DNA of 7,419 bases from Cyanobacteria bacterium RUI128. GTDB lineage: Bacteria > Cyanobacteriota > Vampirovibrionia > Gastranaerophilales > Gastranaerophilaceae. Position numbers and translations under genes: made by a program. Positions 1 through 4,928 of the stretch are shown one piece after another; position 1 is the first letter of the stretch; the number at the start of each line of letters is the position of its first letter. The stretch spans positions 1-7,419 of the forward strand of contig JAILHQ010000049.1 of assembly GCA_024695725.1 (NCBI GenBank), given 5' to 3'. The notes under the pieces were generated by a model that was given only the letters and a program-made list of their open reading frames with translations, was not told the origin of the DNA and did not search any database.

Positions 1-201
1 AATTAAGGTAAATCTGAGAGTACCTTTATCATCGACAACTTCGTTCCACATTTTATATGGACGAACCCAGTTATCTCCCGTTTTTAACGGCTGATAAACT
101 ATCATATCCTCAAGCGTTTCAGAATGCTTTGCAAACCCAACTATTTTGTACAGATTACCCTTAAAATGTTTGTATGTTTTACCTATCTCAATCGGCTGCA
201 T
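1..201 (-). CDS. DUF1653 family protein, partial (3' end cut by window edge)
   Basis: The minus-strand frame opens with an ATG at 201 and stays open for 67 codons to the window edge. It contains the DUF1653 signature in order: GKTYKHFKGNLYKIVG (residues 7-22), then AKHSETLEDMIVYQ (24-37), then WVRPYKMW (45-52), then a closing LRF. DUF1653 proteins are about 65-90 residues, so only a few residues should be missing. The start is supported by a GGGAG ribosome-binding site 5 nt upstream. It follows the 552-aa gene by 30 nt on the same strand with no terminator between, so the two are probably co-transcribed. Family members are small cytosolic proteins of unknown biochemical function; no activity can be claimed. 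The family call is from motif recognition only. Confidence 0.88.
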   Translation of the reverse strand, partial: MQPIEIGKTYKHFKGNLYKIVGFAKHSETLEDMIVYQPLKTGDNWVRPYKMWNEVVDDKGTLRFTLI

Positions 202-231
202 ATTTCTCCCTCCCTTACAGAGATAATCGTA

Positions 232-1890
232 TTATAATTTTTCAATTCTTTCAAGGTTTTCAAGATACATATTTGATGCCTTATGCAAAGATGATTCTGC
301 CCAGGTTAGCGGGCTGTGTGCACCGGGTACAAATTTTACTTTCCCGTTTCTTACGGTTACAGCCTCATAAGCCTCCGGTACTTTATAAGCAGGACAAGAA
401 TATCTGTTTGACTTAGTCATATTTCTCGGGGTTATTCTTGCATAACTTCTGTTTATATGCTCAGTCTGCCCGCGCATAGCCATTGTCAAAAGTTTTTTAT
501 CCTTCTCATTCATTGAACCCTTCTGTGCAATATGATCTAAAATCTGTCTTGCAACAGCACCATACCCGCAGGATATTTCTGACACCAAAAACCATTCTGC
601 TTCGTTTCTGCGTTTATTGTCCAAACGCTGATCCTTTAAAGTATGGTAATCAAGATTCAAGTATTCATCACCCTTATACCTTATTGCACCGTTATCTCTG
701 ACAAGATTTTTTTCAAGTTTCTTCAGGACAAACAATTTTTTTGCACTATCTCTGTATATATCTTTTGGATCAATCTTTTCTGTCTGAGGCATAAACGTCA
801 TTGCAGAATCGTAATACCTTATATAATCTTTTGAAACCTTCTCATCAGCACCGCGCGGTGGCTGAGTTAGTGTCTCAATATCAGGCTGTTCCGATATACG
901 TTTTTCTCCGTCTTTTAAGACACTCTCTAAACCTTTTTTATCCTCAAAAACATCACCATGCTTAGAACTTAAAATACGTTCTCTTACCTTCAGAATCTTA
1001 GGGTTTTCCGTCGGTTCATACATAAGCCTCATAACATCACGCAACCCCTGATTACAGATTGAAGTATCACTCGTAAGCGAACCCATAAAGGTTTGTTCCT
1101 CCCATGCACCGCACGAACGTGCCGTAGGATAATGAATTGATTTTAAATATTTTGTACAGTTTGCTATTGAATCAATAACGGTATCAGGTATTTCCTCAGC
1201 AGTCCTGTAGCCGTATTTTCCATTGTTTAACCCTGTTGAAATTATGTCGGAAGACTGCTGTAAATAATTCCCGACTGATTCCAGTCGTGTCTTTGCAAAC
1301 CATTGATGAGGTTTGTGTGTCTGAGGCACAAAACAATGACCGATACCTGTCTGCCCCTGCCATACCCTTATTCCGCTTTTGTTGTATTTTGAAGGAACTG
1401 CAATAACTTCATAAAATGACTCTTTCTGTCCCTCATACAAATCTGCCATTTTATTGATAACCTTTGTACAGTCCTCAGGATGCTGAGTTTTTACAAGCTC
1501 CATATTGTTGCAGGTATCTGTTATCCATATCATATCAGACATCAAAACATTCTCTTTTCTATTAATCAGAGAAGTTTTTACGAACCCAGTCTTGTCTTCC
1601 ATTATATAATCAAACGTACCTTTGCTCTTAGTAAAATCAAACAATTCTCTGAACTGCCCGCTTGTATATTCAGGCTGTAAGCGCCTTGCAATTTCCTCGT
1701 TGTGAACAGGAATAGTATAATCGCCAAAATTTATTCTAATGGGATTATAACGCGCAAAATCCTGATAAGCAACAAACTCTTTTATATGCTTTGGTTTTAT
1801 TGCACCGTTTGGGAATTTTGCCTGAAATGATATATTTTTATTGGGTTGATAACTACTTTTACCGACATAACAAACAGGTGCAATCTTCAT
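232..1890 (-). CDS. GH15/glucoamylase-like (alpha/alpha-barrel) protein, 552 aa
   Basis: The start is placed at the ATG at 1890. GAGGA (1900-1904) sits 9 nt upstream of it, but directly abuts the alternative ATG at 1899, which would add MEF. The N-terminus is short and polar, with NKNISFQAKF at about 17-26, and there is no signal peptide or membrane segment, so it is probably cytosolic. Spaced motifs resemble GH15 glucoamylases and the glucoamylase-like domain of phosphorylase kinase alpha. They are W197 followed by TRLES (like W...QLDs), CGAWEE at 260-265, EWFLVSEIS at 432-440, PEAY at 505-508, and SPLTWAES at 526-533. In GH15 the general acid is a Glu in the WEE segment and the base is the Glu of the C-terminal PE/SE motif; both appear present (E264 or E265, and E506). 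It is shorter than typical bacterial GH15 (600+ aa) and has little room for the usual N-terminal beta domain. If the assignment holds, it would act on alpha-glucans such as glycogen. The fold assignment is inference from motifs. Confidence 0.6.
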   Translation of the reverse strand: MKIAPVCYVGKSSYQPNKNISFQAKFPNGAIKPKHIKEFVAYQDFARYNPIRINFGDYTIPVHNEEIARRLQPEYTSGQFRELFDFTKSKGTFDYIMEDKTGFVKTSLINRKENVLMSDMIWITDTCNNMELVKTQHPEDCTKVINKMADLYEGQKESFYEVIAVPSKYNKSGIRVWQGQTGIGHCFVPQTHKPHQWFAKTRLESVGNYLQQSSDIISTGLNNGKYGYRTAEEIPDTVIDSIANCTKYLKSIHYPTARSCGAWEEQTFMGSLTSDTSICNQGLRDVMRLMYEPTENPKILKVRERILSSKHGDVFEDKKGLESVLKDGEKRISEQPDIETLTQPPRGADEKVSKDYIRYYDSAMTFMPQTEKIDPKDIYRDSAKKLFVLKKLEKNLVRDNGAIRYKGDEYLNLDYHTLKDQRLDNKRRNEAEWFLVSEISCGYGAVARQILDHIAQKGSMNEKDKKLLTMAMRGQTEHINRSYARITPRNMTKSNRYSCPAYKVPEAYEAVTVRNGKVKFVPGAHSPLTWAESSLHKASNMYLENLERIEKL

Positions 1891-1899
1891 AAATTCCAT

Positions 1900-1904
1900 T
1901 CCTC
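1900..1904 (-). promoter_or_regulatory. Ribosome-binding site deciding the start of the 552-aa gene
   Basis: GAGGA on the minus strand lies 9 nt before the ATG at 1890 and 0 nt before the ATG at 1899. The spacing makes the downstream ATG (protein starting MKIAPVCY) the likely start. Confidence 0.6.
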
Positions 1905-1919
1905 ATTTTTACTAATACC

Positions 1920-1925
1920 ATTATA
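1920..1925 (-). promoter_or_regulatory. Candidate -10 box for the 552-aa gene
   Basis: A perfect TATAAT on the minus strand lies 29 nt upstream of the chosen start codon. The expected -35 position falls inside the A/T core of the inverted repeat at 1930-1952 and reads CAAAAA, which is not a good -35. If used, the promoter would need an activator or would depend on the A-tract geometry. Alternatively, transcription starts further upstream and the region is a long leader. Confidence 0.35.
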
Positions 1926-1929
1926 AATA

Positions 1930-1952
1930 CCCGCAAAAAAATTTTTTGCGGG
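1930..1952. repeat. Perfect 11-bp inverted repeat with A7T6 core, fused to a 9-G run
   Basis: CCCGCAAAAAA and TTTTTTGCGGG are perfect inverse complements around one central A. The right arm runs straight into a G homopolymer (nine G, 1950-1958). No T-tract follows on either strand, so this is not a standard intrinsic terminator. It sits directly upstream of the TATAAT of the 552-aa gene, so it may be an operator, a cruciform-prone site or the edge of a mobile repeat. Confidence 0.6.
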
Positions 1953-1957
1953 GGGGG

Positions 1958-2060
1958 GATGCGGATTTTCGGTAGAGTGTAGTGAAGCGAAACTCGTAAC
2001 ATCCGTAATCACGTAATTAACGACTTATTTGCAATAGCAAATATAAGTTAATGCAGTGAT
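1958..2060. other. Intergenic region able to form large imperfect hairpins
   Basis: This is most of the gene-free stretch 1905-2112. The right part (2008-2060) folds as one long arm. Its stems are ATCAC/GTGAT, ATTAA/TTAAT, CTTA/TAAG and TTTGC/GCAAA, capped by AATA, with small internal loops between them. The left part has CGGAT (1962-1966) facing ATCCG (2001-2005), enclosing GAGT/ACTC. There is no convincing ORF. It could be a leader RNA for the 552-aa gene, a small RNA or an interspersed palindromic repeat; the sequence does not decide between these. Confidence 0.4.
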
Positions 2061-2112
2061 AGGATAGCCAAATAATCCAAGACGACAGGGGATAAGTATA
2101 GTAAGTTAACAT

Positions 2113-2153
2113 AAAAAAACTGGGTAAATTATCATGGACAATTTACCCAGTTT
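2113..2153 (-). terminator. Strong intrinsic terminator after the 265-aa gene
   Basis: A perfect 14-bp stem (2117-2130 with 2140-2153, arms reading AAACTGGGTAAATT on either strand) has a 9-nt loop. On the minus strand it is followed directly by a T-run. It lies 18 nt past the stop of the 2172-2969 gene and separates that gene from the 552-aa gene. Confidence 0.9.
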
Positions 2154-2171
2154 CTGTCTGAATTTTGTGTT

Positions 2172-2969
2172 TTATGATCTTACATAAGTCCCGTCTTCAA
2201 ATACTTCAAGCACCGGGGTCTTGTCGTTGTATTGAGAGAAATACTGACGAGAATTTTCGGTTTGTTTCACATTCATAAGAATTCTTGAAAGATCGAAAGA
2301 TCTGCCGTCAGGAAGTTTGATAGATTTTATTTTACCGGTACAATTATCAACGAATTCGACAGACTCATTTTTGAATTTTTCTTCAAGTCTTGTACGGCTG
2401 TTAGGAGATGCCATTATTACATAAGTGTCATCAGGTCTTGTTTCTTTAACAGCGCCATTCATAGTATAATGTTCGCCAAAACGGTTAACATGATAGTTAA
2501 TATCATATTCATAACGTTTTTCCCACTGGTCACCCGTTCCACGTTCTATAACACGGCCTTTTTCATCTTTTATGTCGTAACTTTCACCTGCTGCATAATT
2601 CTTTTCCCCTGCTGCAGCTCTTAATTTTGCTTCTTCTGCTTCACGTATTGCCATCATTTTTTGGTGATAAATATCAAATTCTCGCTGAGTCAAATATGCA
2701 TCCAATACAGGATTTTCTCCGACCTTATCAGCGTGAGCTCTTACTTCAGGATCCGCACTTCTCGAAAGGACATCACGCTGAACAGCTCTTTTTGAAGCTG
2801 CCGCATTTTCTGCTGAAACTCTTTCCTCACCCCAGGTTGTACCCCAAGGTGTTCTTTCTGTATCTTTGTGACCTTTGTAATCCCCAAAAGATACACAAGA
2901 TTTTTGAGGCGCTTTACAATTTTTGTTGTAACCGTAATTTGCTACACCCGAATAAGAACATATATTCAT
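2172..2969 (-). CDS. Hypothetical protein, 265 aa, with (I/V)SF-type N-terminus
   Basis: I do not recognise this protein. The start is taken as the ATG at 2969, because AAGGAG (2975-2980) sits 5 nt upstream; a GTG at 2975 in the same frame overlaps that site and is unlikely. The first ~25 residues are polar and rich in Asn, Tyr, Lys and Cys (three Cys: 4, 18 and 25), leading to CVSFGDYKG at 25-33. Residues ~49-123 are Ala/Glu/Arg-rich and probably helical. From ~130 on the protein is mixed, with repeated short beta-like segments and a C-terminus reading TPVLEVFEDGTYVRS. There is no signal peptide, membrane span or catalytic motif. It is monocistronic, with its own promoter (3063-3092) and terminator. 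The N-terminal layout resembles that of the next gene downstream (232-1890), the best clue to a shared localisation or lineage-specific feature. Confidence 0.8.
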   Translation of the reverse strand: MNICSYSGVANYGYNKNCKAPQKSCVSFGDYKGHKDTERTPWGTTWGEERVSAENAAASKRAVQRDVLSRSADPEVRAHADKVGENPVLDAYLTQREFDIYHQKMMAIREAEEAKLRAAAGEKNYAAGESYDIKDEKGRVIERGTGDQWEKRYEYDINYHVNRFGEHYTMNGAVKETRPDDTYVIMASPNSRTRLEEKFKNESVEFVDNCTGKIKSIKLPDGRSFDLSRILMNVKQTENSRQYFSQYNDKTPVLEVFEDGTYVRS

Positions 2970-2974
2970 AAACA

Positions 2975-2980
2975 CTCCTT
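2975..2980 (-). promoter_or_regulatory. Ribosome-binding site deciding the start of the 265-aa gene
   Basis: AAGGAG on the minus strand is 5 nt from the ATG at 2969. It shares a base with the alternative GTG at 2975, which excludes the GTG as a normally spaced start. Confidence 0.75.
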
Positions 2981-3049
2981 TATTGAAATACTATTGCCAC
3001 CACACACAACTGATATAAATAAGTCGATTTTTCCAAAAATATTGCTAAC

Positions 3050-3080
3050 TTGAAAAATAAAATTTACAAAAAGTTATAAA
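3050..3080 (+). promoter_or_regulatory. Candidate rightward promoter reading into the tandem structured units
   Basis: TTGAAA (3050-3055) and TATAAA (3075-3080) are separated by 19 nt, slightly longer than ideal. Transcription would start near 3087 and enter the first unit about 20 nt later. It overlaps the leftward promoter at 3063-3092, so the two could interfere. It is weak, and noted because it bears on which strand of the repeat array is expressed. Confidence 0.25.
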
Positions 3081-3092
3081 TTGGAATGTCAA
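3063..3092 (-). promoter_or_regulatory. Sigma70-type promoter for the 265-aa gene
   Basis: On the minus strand a consensus TTGACA (3087-3092) is followed after 18 nt by TGTAAA (3063-3068, 4 of 6 matches to TATAAT). The predicted leader to the ATG at 2969 is about 85-90 nt. The site begins 17 bp from the first tandem repeat unit, so this gene need not depend on read-through from the tRNA. Confidence 0.6.
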
Positions 3093-3189
3093 GAATTTCT
3101 CTTAAAGCCGGGGCACTCTGCCGAGTAAAAAGATTGAGTATCTTTTTACGAGAGGGGATGAGAACCGAAGGTGAAAATCCTTCCGCAAC

Positions 3190-3220
3190 AAAAAAGACCC
3201 TCTTGCGAGAGTCTTTTTTT
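3190..3220 (-). terminator. Intrinsic terminator of unit 1 (possibly bidirectional)
   Basis: A6, a 7-bp stem and T7. On the minus strand the stem is GACTCTC-GCAA-GAGGGTC with one G-U pair, a GNRA tetraloop and a T6 tail. On the + strand the same stem has one C-A mismatch but a T7 tail, so weaker termination is possible that way too. Confidence 0.7.
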
Positions 3221-3295
3221 AAACTGGGGCACTCTGCCGAACAAAACGATTAAGTATCGTTTTGTGAGAGGGGATTCGAAGAATTCTTCCGCAAC

Positions 3296-3325
3296 AAAAA
3301 AGACCCTCTTGCGAGAGTCTTTTTT
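3296..3325 (-). terminator. Intrinsic terminator of unit 2 (possibly bidirectional)
   Basis: This stem-loop is identical to that of unit 1 (stem 3302-3319), with A6 on the left and T6 on the right. On the minus strand it has the GCAA tetraloop and a T6 tail. Confidence 0.7.
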
Positions 3326-3400
3326 AAACTGGGGCACTCTGCCGAACAAAACGATTAAGTATCGTTTTGTGAGAGGGGATTCGAAGAATCCTTCCGCAAC

Positions 3401-3431
3401 AAAAAAGACCCTCTTGCGAGAGTCTTTTTTT
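3401..3431 (-). terminator. Intrinsic terminator of tRNA-Gln (also the end of unit 3)
   Basis: On the minus strand it begins 3 nt past the tRNA discriminator base. It has a 7-bp stem with one G-U pair, a GCAA tetraloop and a T6 tail. The same sequence is repeated in the two further units, so leftward read-through from the tRNA meets three copies in a row. Confidence 0.8.
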
Positions 3432-3434
3432 AAA

Positions 3435-3507
3435 CTGGGGCGGAAGGATTCGAACCTCCGAGATGGCTGGACCAAAACCAGCTGCCTTACCACTTGGCGA
3501 CGCCCCA
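3435..3507 (-). tRNA. tRNA-Gln (anticodon UUG)
   Basis: The minus strand folds as a full cloverleaf. The acceptor is TGGGGCG/CGCCCCA with discriminator G, and the D-stem is GCC/GGC with a GG-containing loop. The anticodon stem is GCTGG/CCAGC with loop TTTTGGT (anticodon TTG at 3473-3475), and the T-arm is GGAGG-TTCGAAT-CCTTC with one G-U pair. The 5' half matches the well-known bacterial tRNA-Gln pattern (TGGGG..TCGCCAAG.GGTAAGGCA). The variable region is 6 nt (CATCTC), one longer than usual for this type. No CCA is encoded, so it must be added enzymatically. It has its own promoter and terminator. Confidence 0.97.
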
Positions 3508-3523
3508 TCACGTCCACTTTTCT

Positions 3524-3551
3524 ATGATAATATTTCAATGGAAATTGTCAA
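3524..3551 (-). promoter_or_regulatory. Promoter of tRNA-Gln
   Basis: On the minus strand, TTGACA (3546-3551) and TATCAT (3524-3529) are separated by 16 nt. This predicts a start around 3516, some 9 nt before the mature tRNA 5' end. Consensus quality and placement fit a strongly expressed tRNA. Confidence 0.75.
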
Positions 3552-3645
3552 GTTTTTATAATTTAAGTATTGTAAAACGTTCTGATAAACATAACAAAAA
3601 AATTTATTTACCCTCATTATTAAAACAGGATATATCTGTAATACT

Positions 3646-4854
3646 ATGAATGTAACAAGGGTTTTAAAAAATTTCTATGAAAAAAGTGCTCAAAACGTTT
3701 TGAAACACAAACGCAAGAGCCAATATTTGCTGTTGGAAAAAACCGAAAAGTTACCGATAGAATCATTCAAAGAGAGTAATTTTGAAGTCCCGGAAGGCGC
3801 CGTCAGTTACACTTTGGTAACCATCGGCAAGAAAAAGGATCCCGAATTTAAACGTCAGGTTGTAACTTTTTACGACAATGCCTACATGATTCAAAGAGAA
3901 ATTCAGGGAACAGACTACCCTAAAAAAGTAAGAAATTATATTGAGCTGTGGAAAATAGAAAACGGCTTCCGCGGACCGTTTACAAGAAAGCGTGATATTA
4001 CAACAAAACAGATGAACCCTCAAACAAACAAATTAGAGCTTCGGCAAGAAGAACAACAATTTGTTTATACAGATATCTCCCCCTGGAACTACATATATCC
4101 TGAAGGTTTCCGACGGACACTTCATATAAATAAAAATGTTCACGACACTGTTGACGGTGAAAAAATAGTCCATTCTACTATTACTGAATATCCGTCACCC
4201 TTAAGTATAATTAATGATAAAAATAAAGTCTTTTCAGCAGATATATCCTTTGACAAGGGTATTCCTAAAGTTAAACAAATCAACGAAGAAACAAACGTTG
4301 ATTATCCAAAGAATGATAAATTTTTACCATACAGACTGCTTGTCGGGGAACAAAAAGAAATATCGATTGAAAGAGGATATCTTAAACACAGGGGTTTGGA
4401 TAAATTAAATATAGACGTCAGATTTTCACCGAACGAAGTTTCCCCAAACGCGGAAGCAATGTTTGACTGCGACAAATCTGCCGTTATCTTTAAAAAAGTC
4501 ACGAAGGGCTCACCTGTGGAAGTCGCTGTTCACGAGGGGGAACACGCTTATCAATACTCATTATGCGGCAGATTAGGGAAAAATACTTCACGGTACGGGT
4601 TAATGTGTCAGAAAGAATTACCGGAACTTACGGATGTAAAACAAATAGAAGAGGGGTTCTCTTACGTCATTGCTGCAGAAAAATATCCTAAAACCTCGCC
4701 AAACGAAAATTTAAGAAATAATCGGGAATATTGGTATAACGAATTAGAAGTCCGTGCCCGAAAAAAATCAAAAAGAATTAAAGAACTCTACAACAAAGGC
4801 AAAGAAGCCTGGCACGAACTCTTCCCTGTAACAAAAGGTTCAAACAGCTTTTAA
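3646..4854 (+). CDS. Putative zinc metallopeptidase-like protein (HEGEH motif), 402 aa
   Basis: I do not recognise a specific family. The key feature is VAVHEGEHAYQYSL at 293-306, an HExxH motif (H296, E297, H300) in a helix-like context. It is preceded by a strand-like AMFDCDKSAVIF (271-282), as in many zincins. About 65 residues later comes YNELEVRARKK (364-374), where E368 or E366 could be the third zinc ligand, the gluzincin-like E..xA pattern seen in minimal bacterial and phage metallopeptidases. Residues 1-260 are charged and unassigned, with repeated beta-like stretches. There is no signal peptide or membrane span, so it is cytosolic unless exported by another route. The start is the only suitable one (no in-frame start just upstream). 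Its ribosome-binding site is poor: AGGA lies 15 nt upstream, so translation may be weak or regulated. It stands alone between the tRNA-Gln region and the oxidoreductase gene; no clear promoter or terminator was found. The catalytic role is inference. Confidence 0.8.
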   Translation: MNVTRVLKNFYEKSAQNVLKHKRKSQYLLLEKTEKLPIESFKESNFEVPEGAVSYTLVTIGKKKDPEFKRQVVTFYDNAYMIQREIQGTDYPKKVRNYIELWKIENGFRGPFTRKRDITTKQMNPQTNKLELRQEEQQFVYTDISPWNYIYPEGFRRTLHINKNVHDTVDGEKIVHSTITEYPSPLSIINDKNKVFSADISFDKGIPKVKQINEETNVDYPKNDKFLPYRLLVGEQKEISIERGYLKHRGLDKLNIDVRFSPNEVSPNAEAMFDCDKSAVIFKKVTKGSPVEVAVHEGEHAYQYSLCGRLGKNTSRYGLMCQKELPELTDVKQIEEGFSYVIAAEKYPKTSPNENLRNNREYWYNELEVRARKKSKRIKELYNKGKEAWHELFPVTKGSNSF

Positions 4855-4868
4855 TAAAACATTAAAAA

Positions 4869-4896
4869 TTGCCATTATCATAATGTTTGGTATAAA
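4869..4896 (+). promoter_or_regulatory. Promoter of the GltD-like gene, with a palindrome in the spacer
   Basis: TTGCCA (4869-4874) and TATAAA (4891-4896) are 16 nt apart, predicting a start near 4903 and a leader of ~26 nt. A perfect inverted repeat, CATTAT-C-ATAATG (4873-4885), overlaps the end of the -35 and fills most of the spacer, a position where a bound repressor would block RNA polymerase. No NtcA-type GTA-N8-TAC is seen. Confidence 0.6.
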
Positions 4897-4928
4897 ATAA
4901 GATTATGCAAAAATAAGAGGGAGTAATT

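Larger units (their letters stand above)
3110..3431. repeat. Array of three tandem structured units, each ending in an intrinsic terminator
   Basis: The units lie at 3110-3220, 3226-3325 and 3331-3431; units 2 and 3 differ by one substitution and one T. On the + strand each reads GGGGCACTCTGCCGA, hairpin A, GAGAGGGGAT, hairpin B, TTCCGCAAC, A6, terminator stem, T6-7, AAACT. Hairpin A is 10 bp with a 5-nt loop, at 3125-3149, 3241-3265 and 3346-3370. Between unit 1 and units 2/3 it changes at three pairs (GC to AT, TA to CG, AT to CG), always on both sides. CTCT and AGAG flank it and can extend the stem beyond an internal loop. Hairpin B is GGATTC-GAA-GAATCC in unit 3, has one G-U on the + strand in unit 2, and in unit 1 is an ACC-GAA-GGT stem with a purine internal loop (GAGA/GAAA). 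Hairpin B favours a + strand RNA, while the terminator pairs perfectly only on the minus strand. I do not recognise a known family. Confidence 0.85.

Noticed and set aside
2627..2971. Rightward 114-aa open frame inside the 265-aa gene
   Set aside because: It is antisense to a well-supported gene with its own promoter, ribosome-binding site and terminator, and it has no start signal of its own.
3156..3180. Hammerhead ribozyme core in unit 1 (GATGAG ... GAAA)
   Set aside because: The required CUGA before the stem is absent and no third stem closes the core; units 2 and 3 lack the motif entirely.
3110..3220. Glycine riboswitch, suggested by ACCGAAGG and GAGAGG in unit 1
   Set aside because: The conserved segments are in the wrong order, the CTCAGG-type block is missing, and CCGAAGG is not kept in units 2 and 3.
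3226..3325. An extra complete tRNA gene in the repeat unit
   Set aside because: TTCGAATC-like T-loop bases are present, but there is no D-arm, no 7-nt anticodon loop and no closing acceptor strand.
3110..3431. CRISPR array
   Set aside because: The repeated part is almost the whole unit, with no unique spacers of constant length, and each unit contains a terminator.
3146..3538. 130-aa leftward and 118-aa rightward open frames across the tandem units
   Set aside because: They exist only because the repeat lacks stops in those frames. They run through the tRNA and terminators, and the repeated peptide follows the DNA repeat. The base changes between units preserve hairpins, not codons.
4855..4928. 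Terminator after the zincin-like gene
   Set aside because: The only inverted repeat here is the short CATTAT/ATAATG palindrome with a 1-nt centre and no T-run; it fits an operator better than a terminator.
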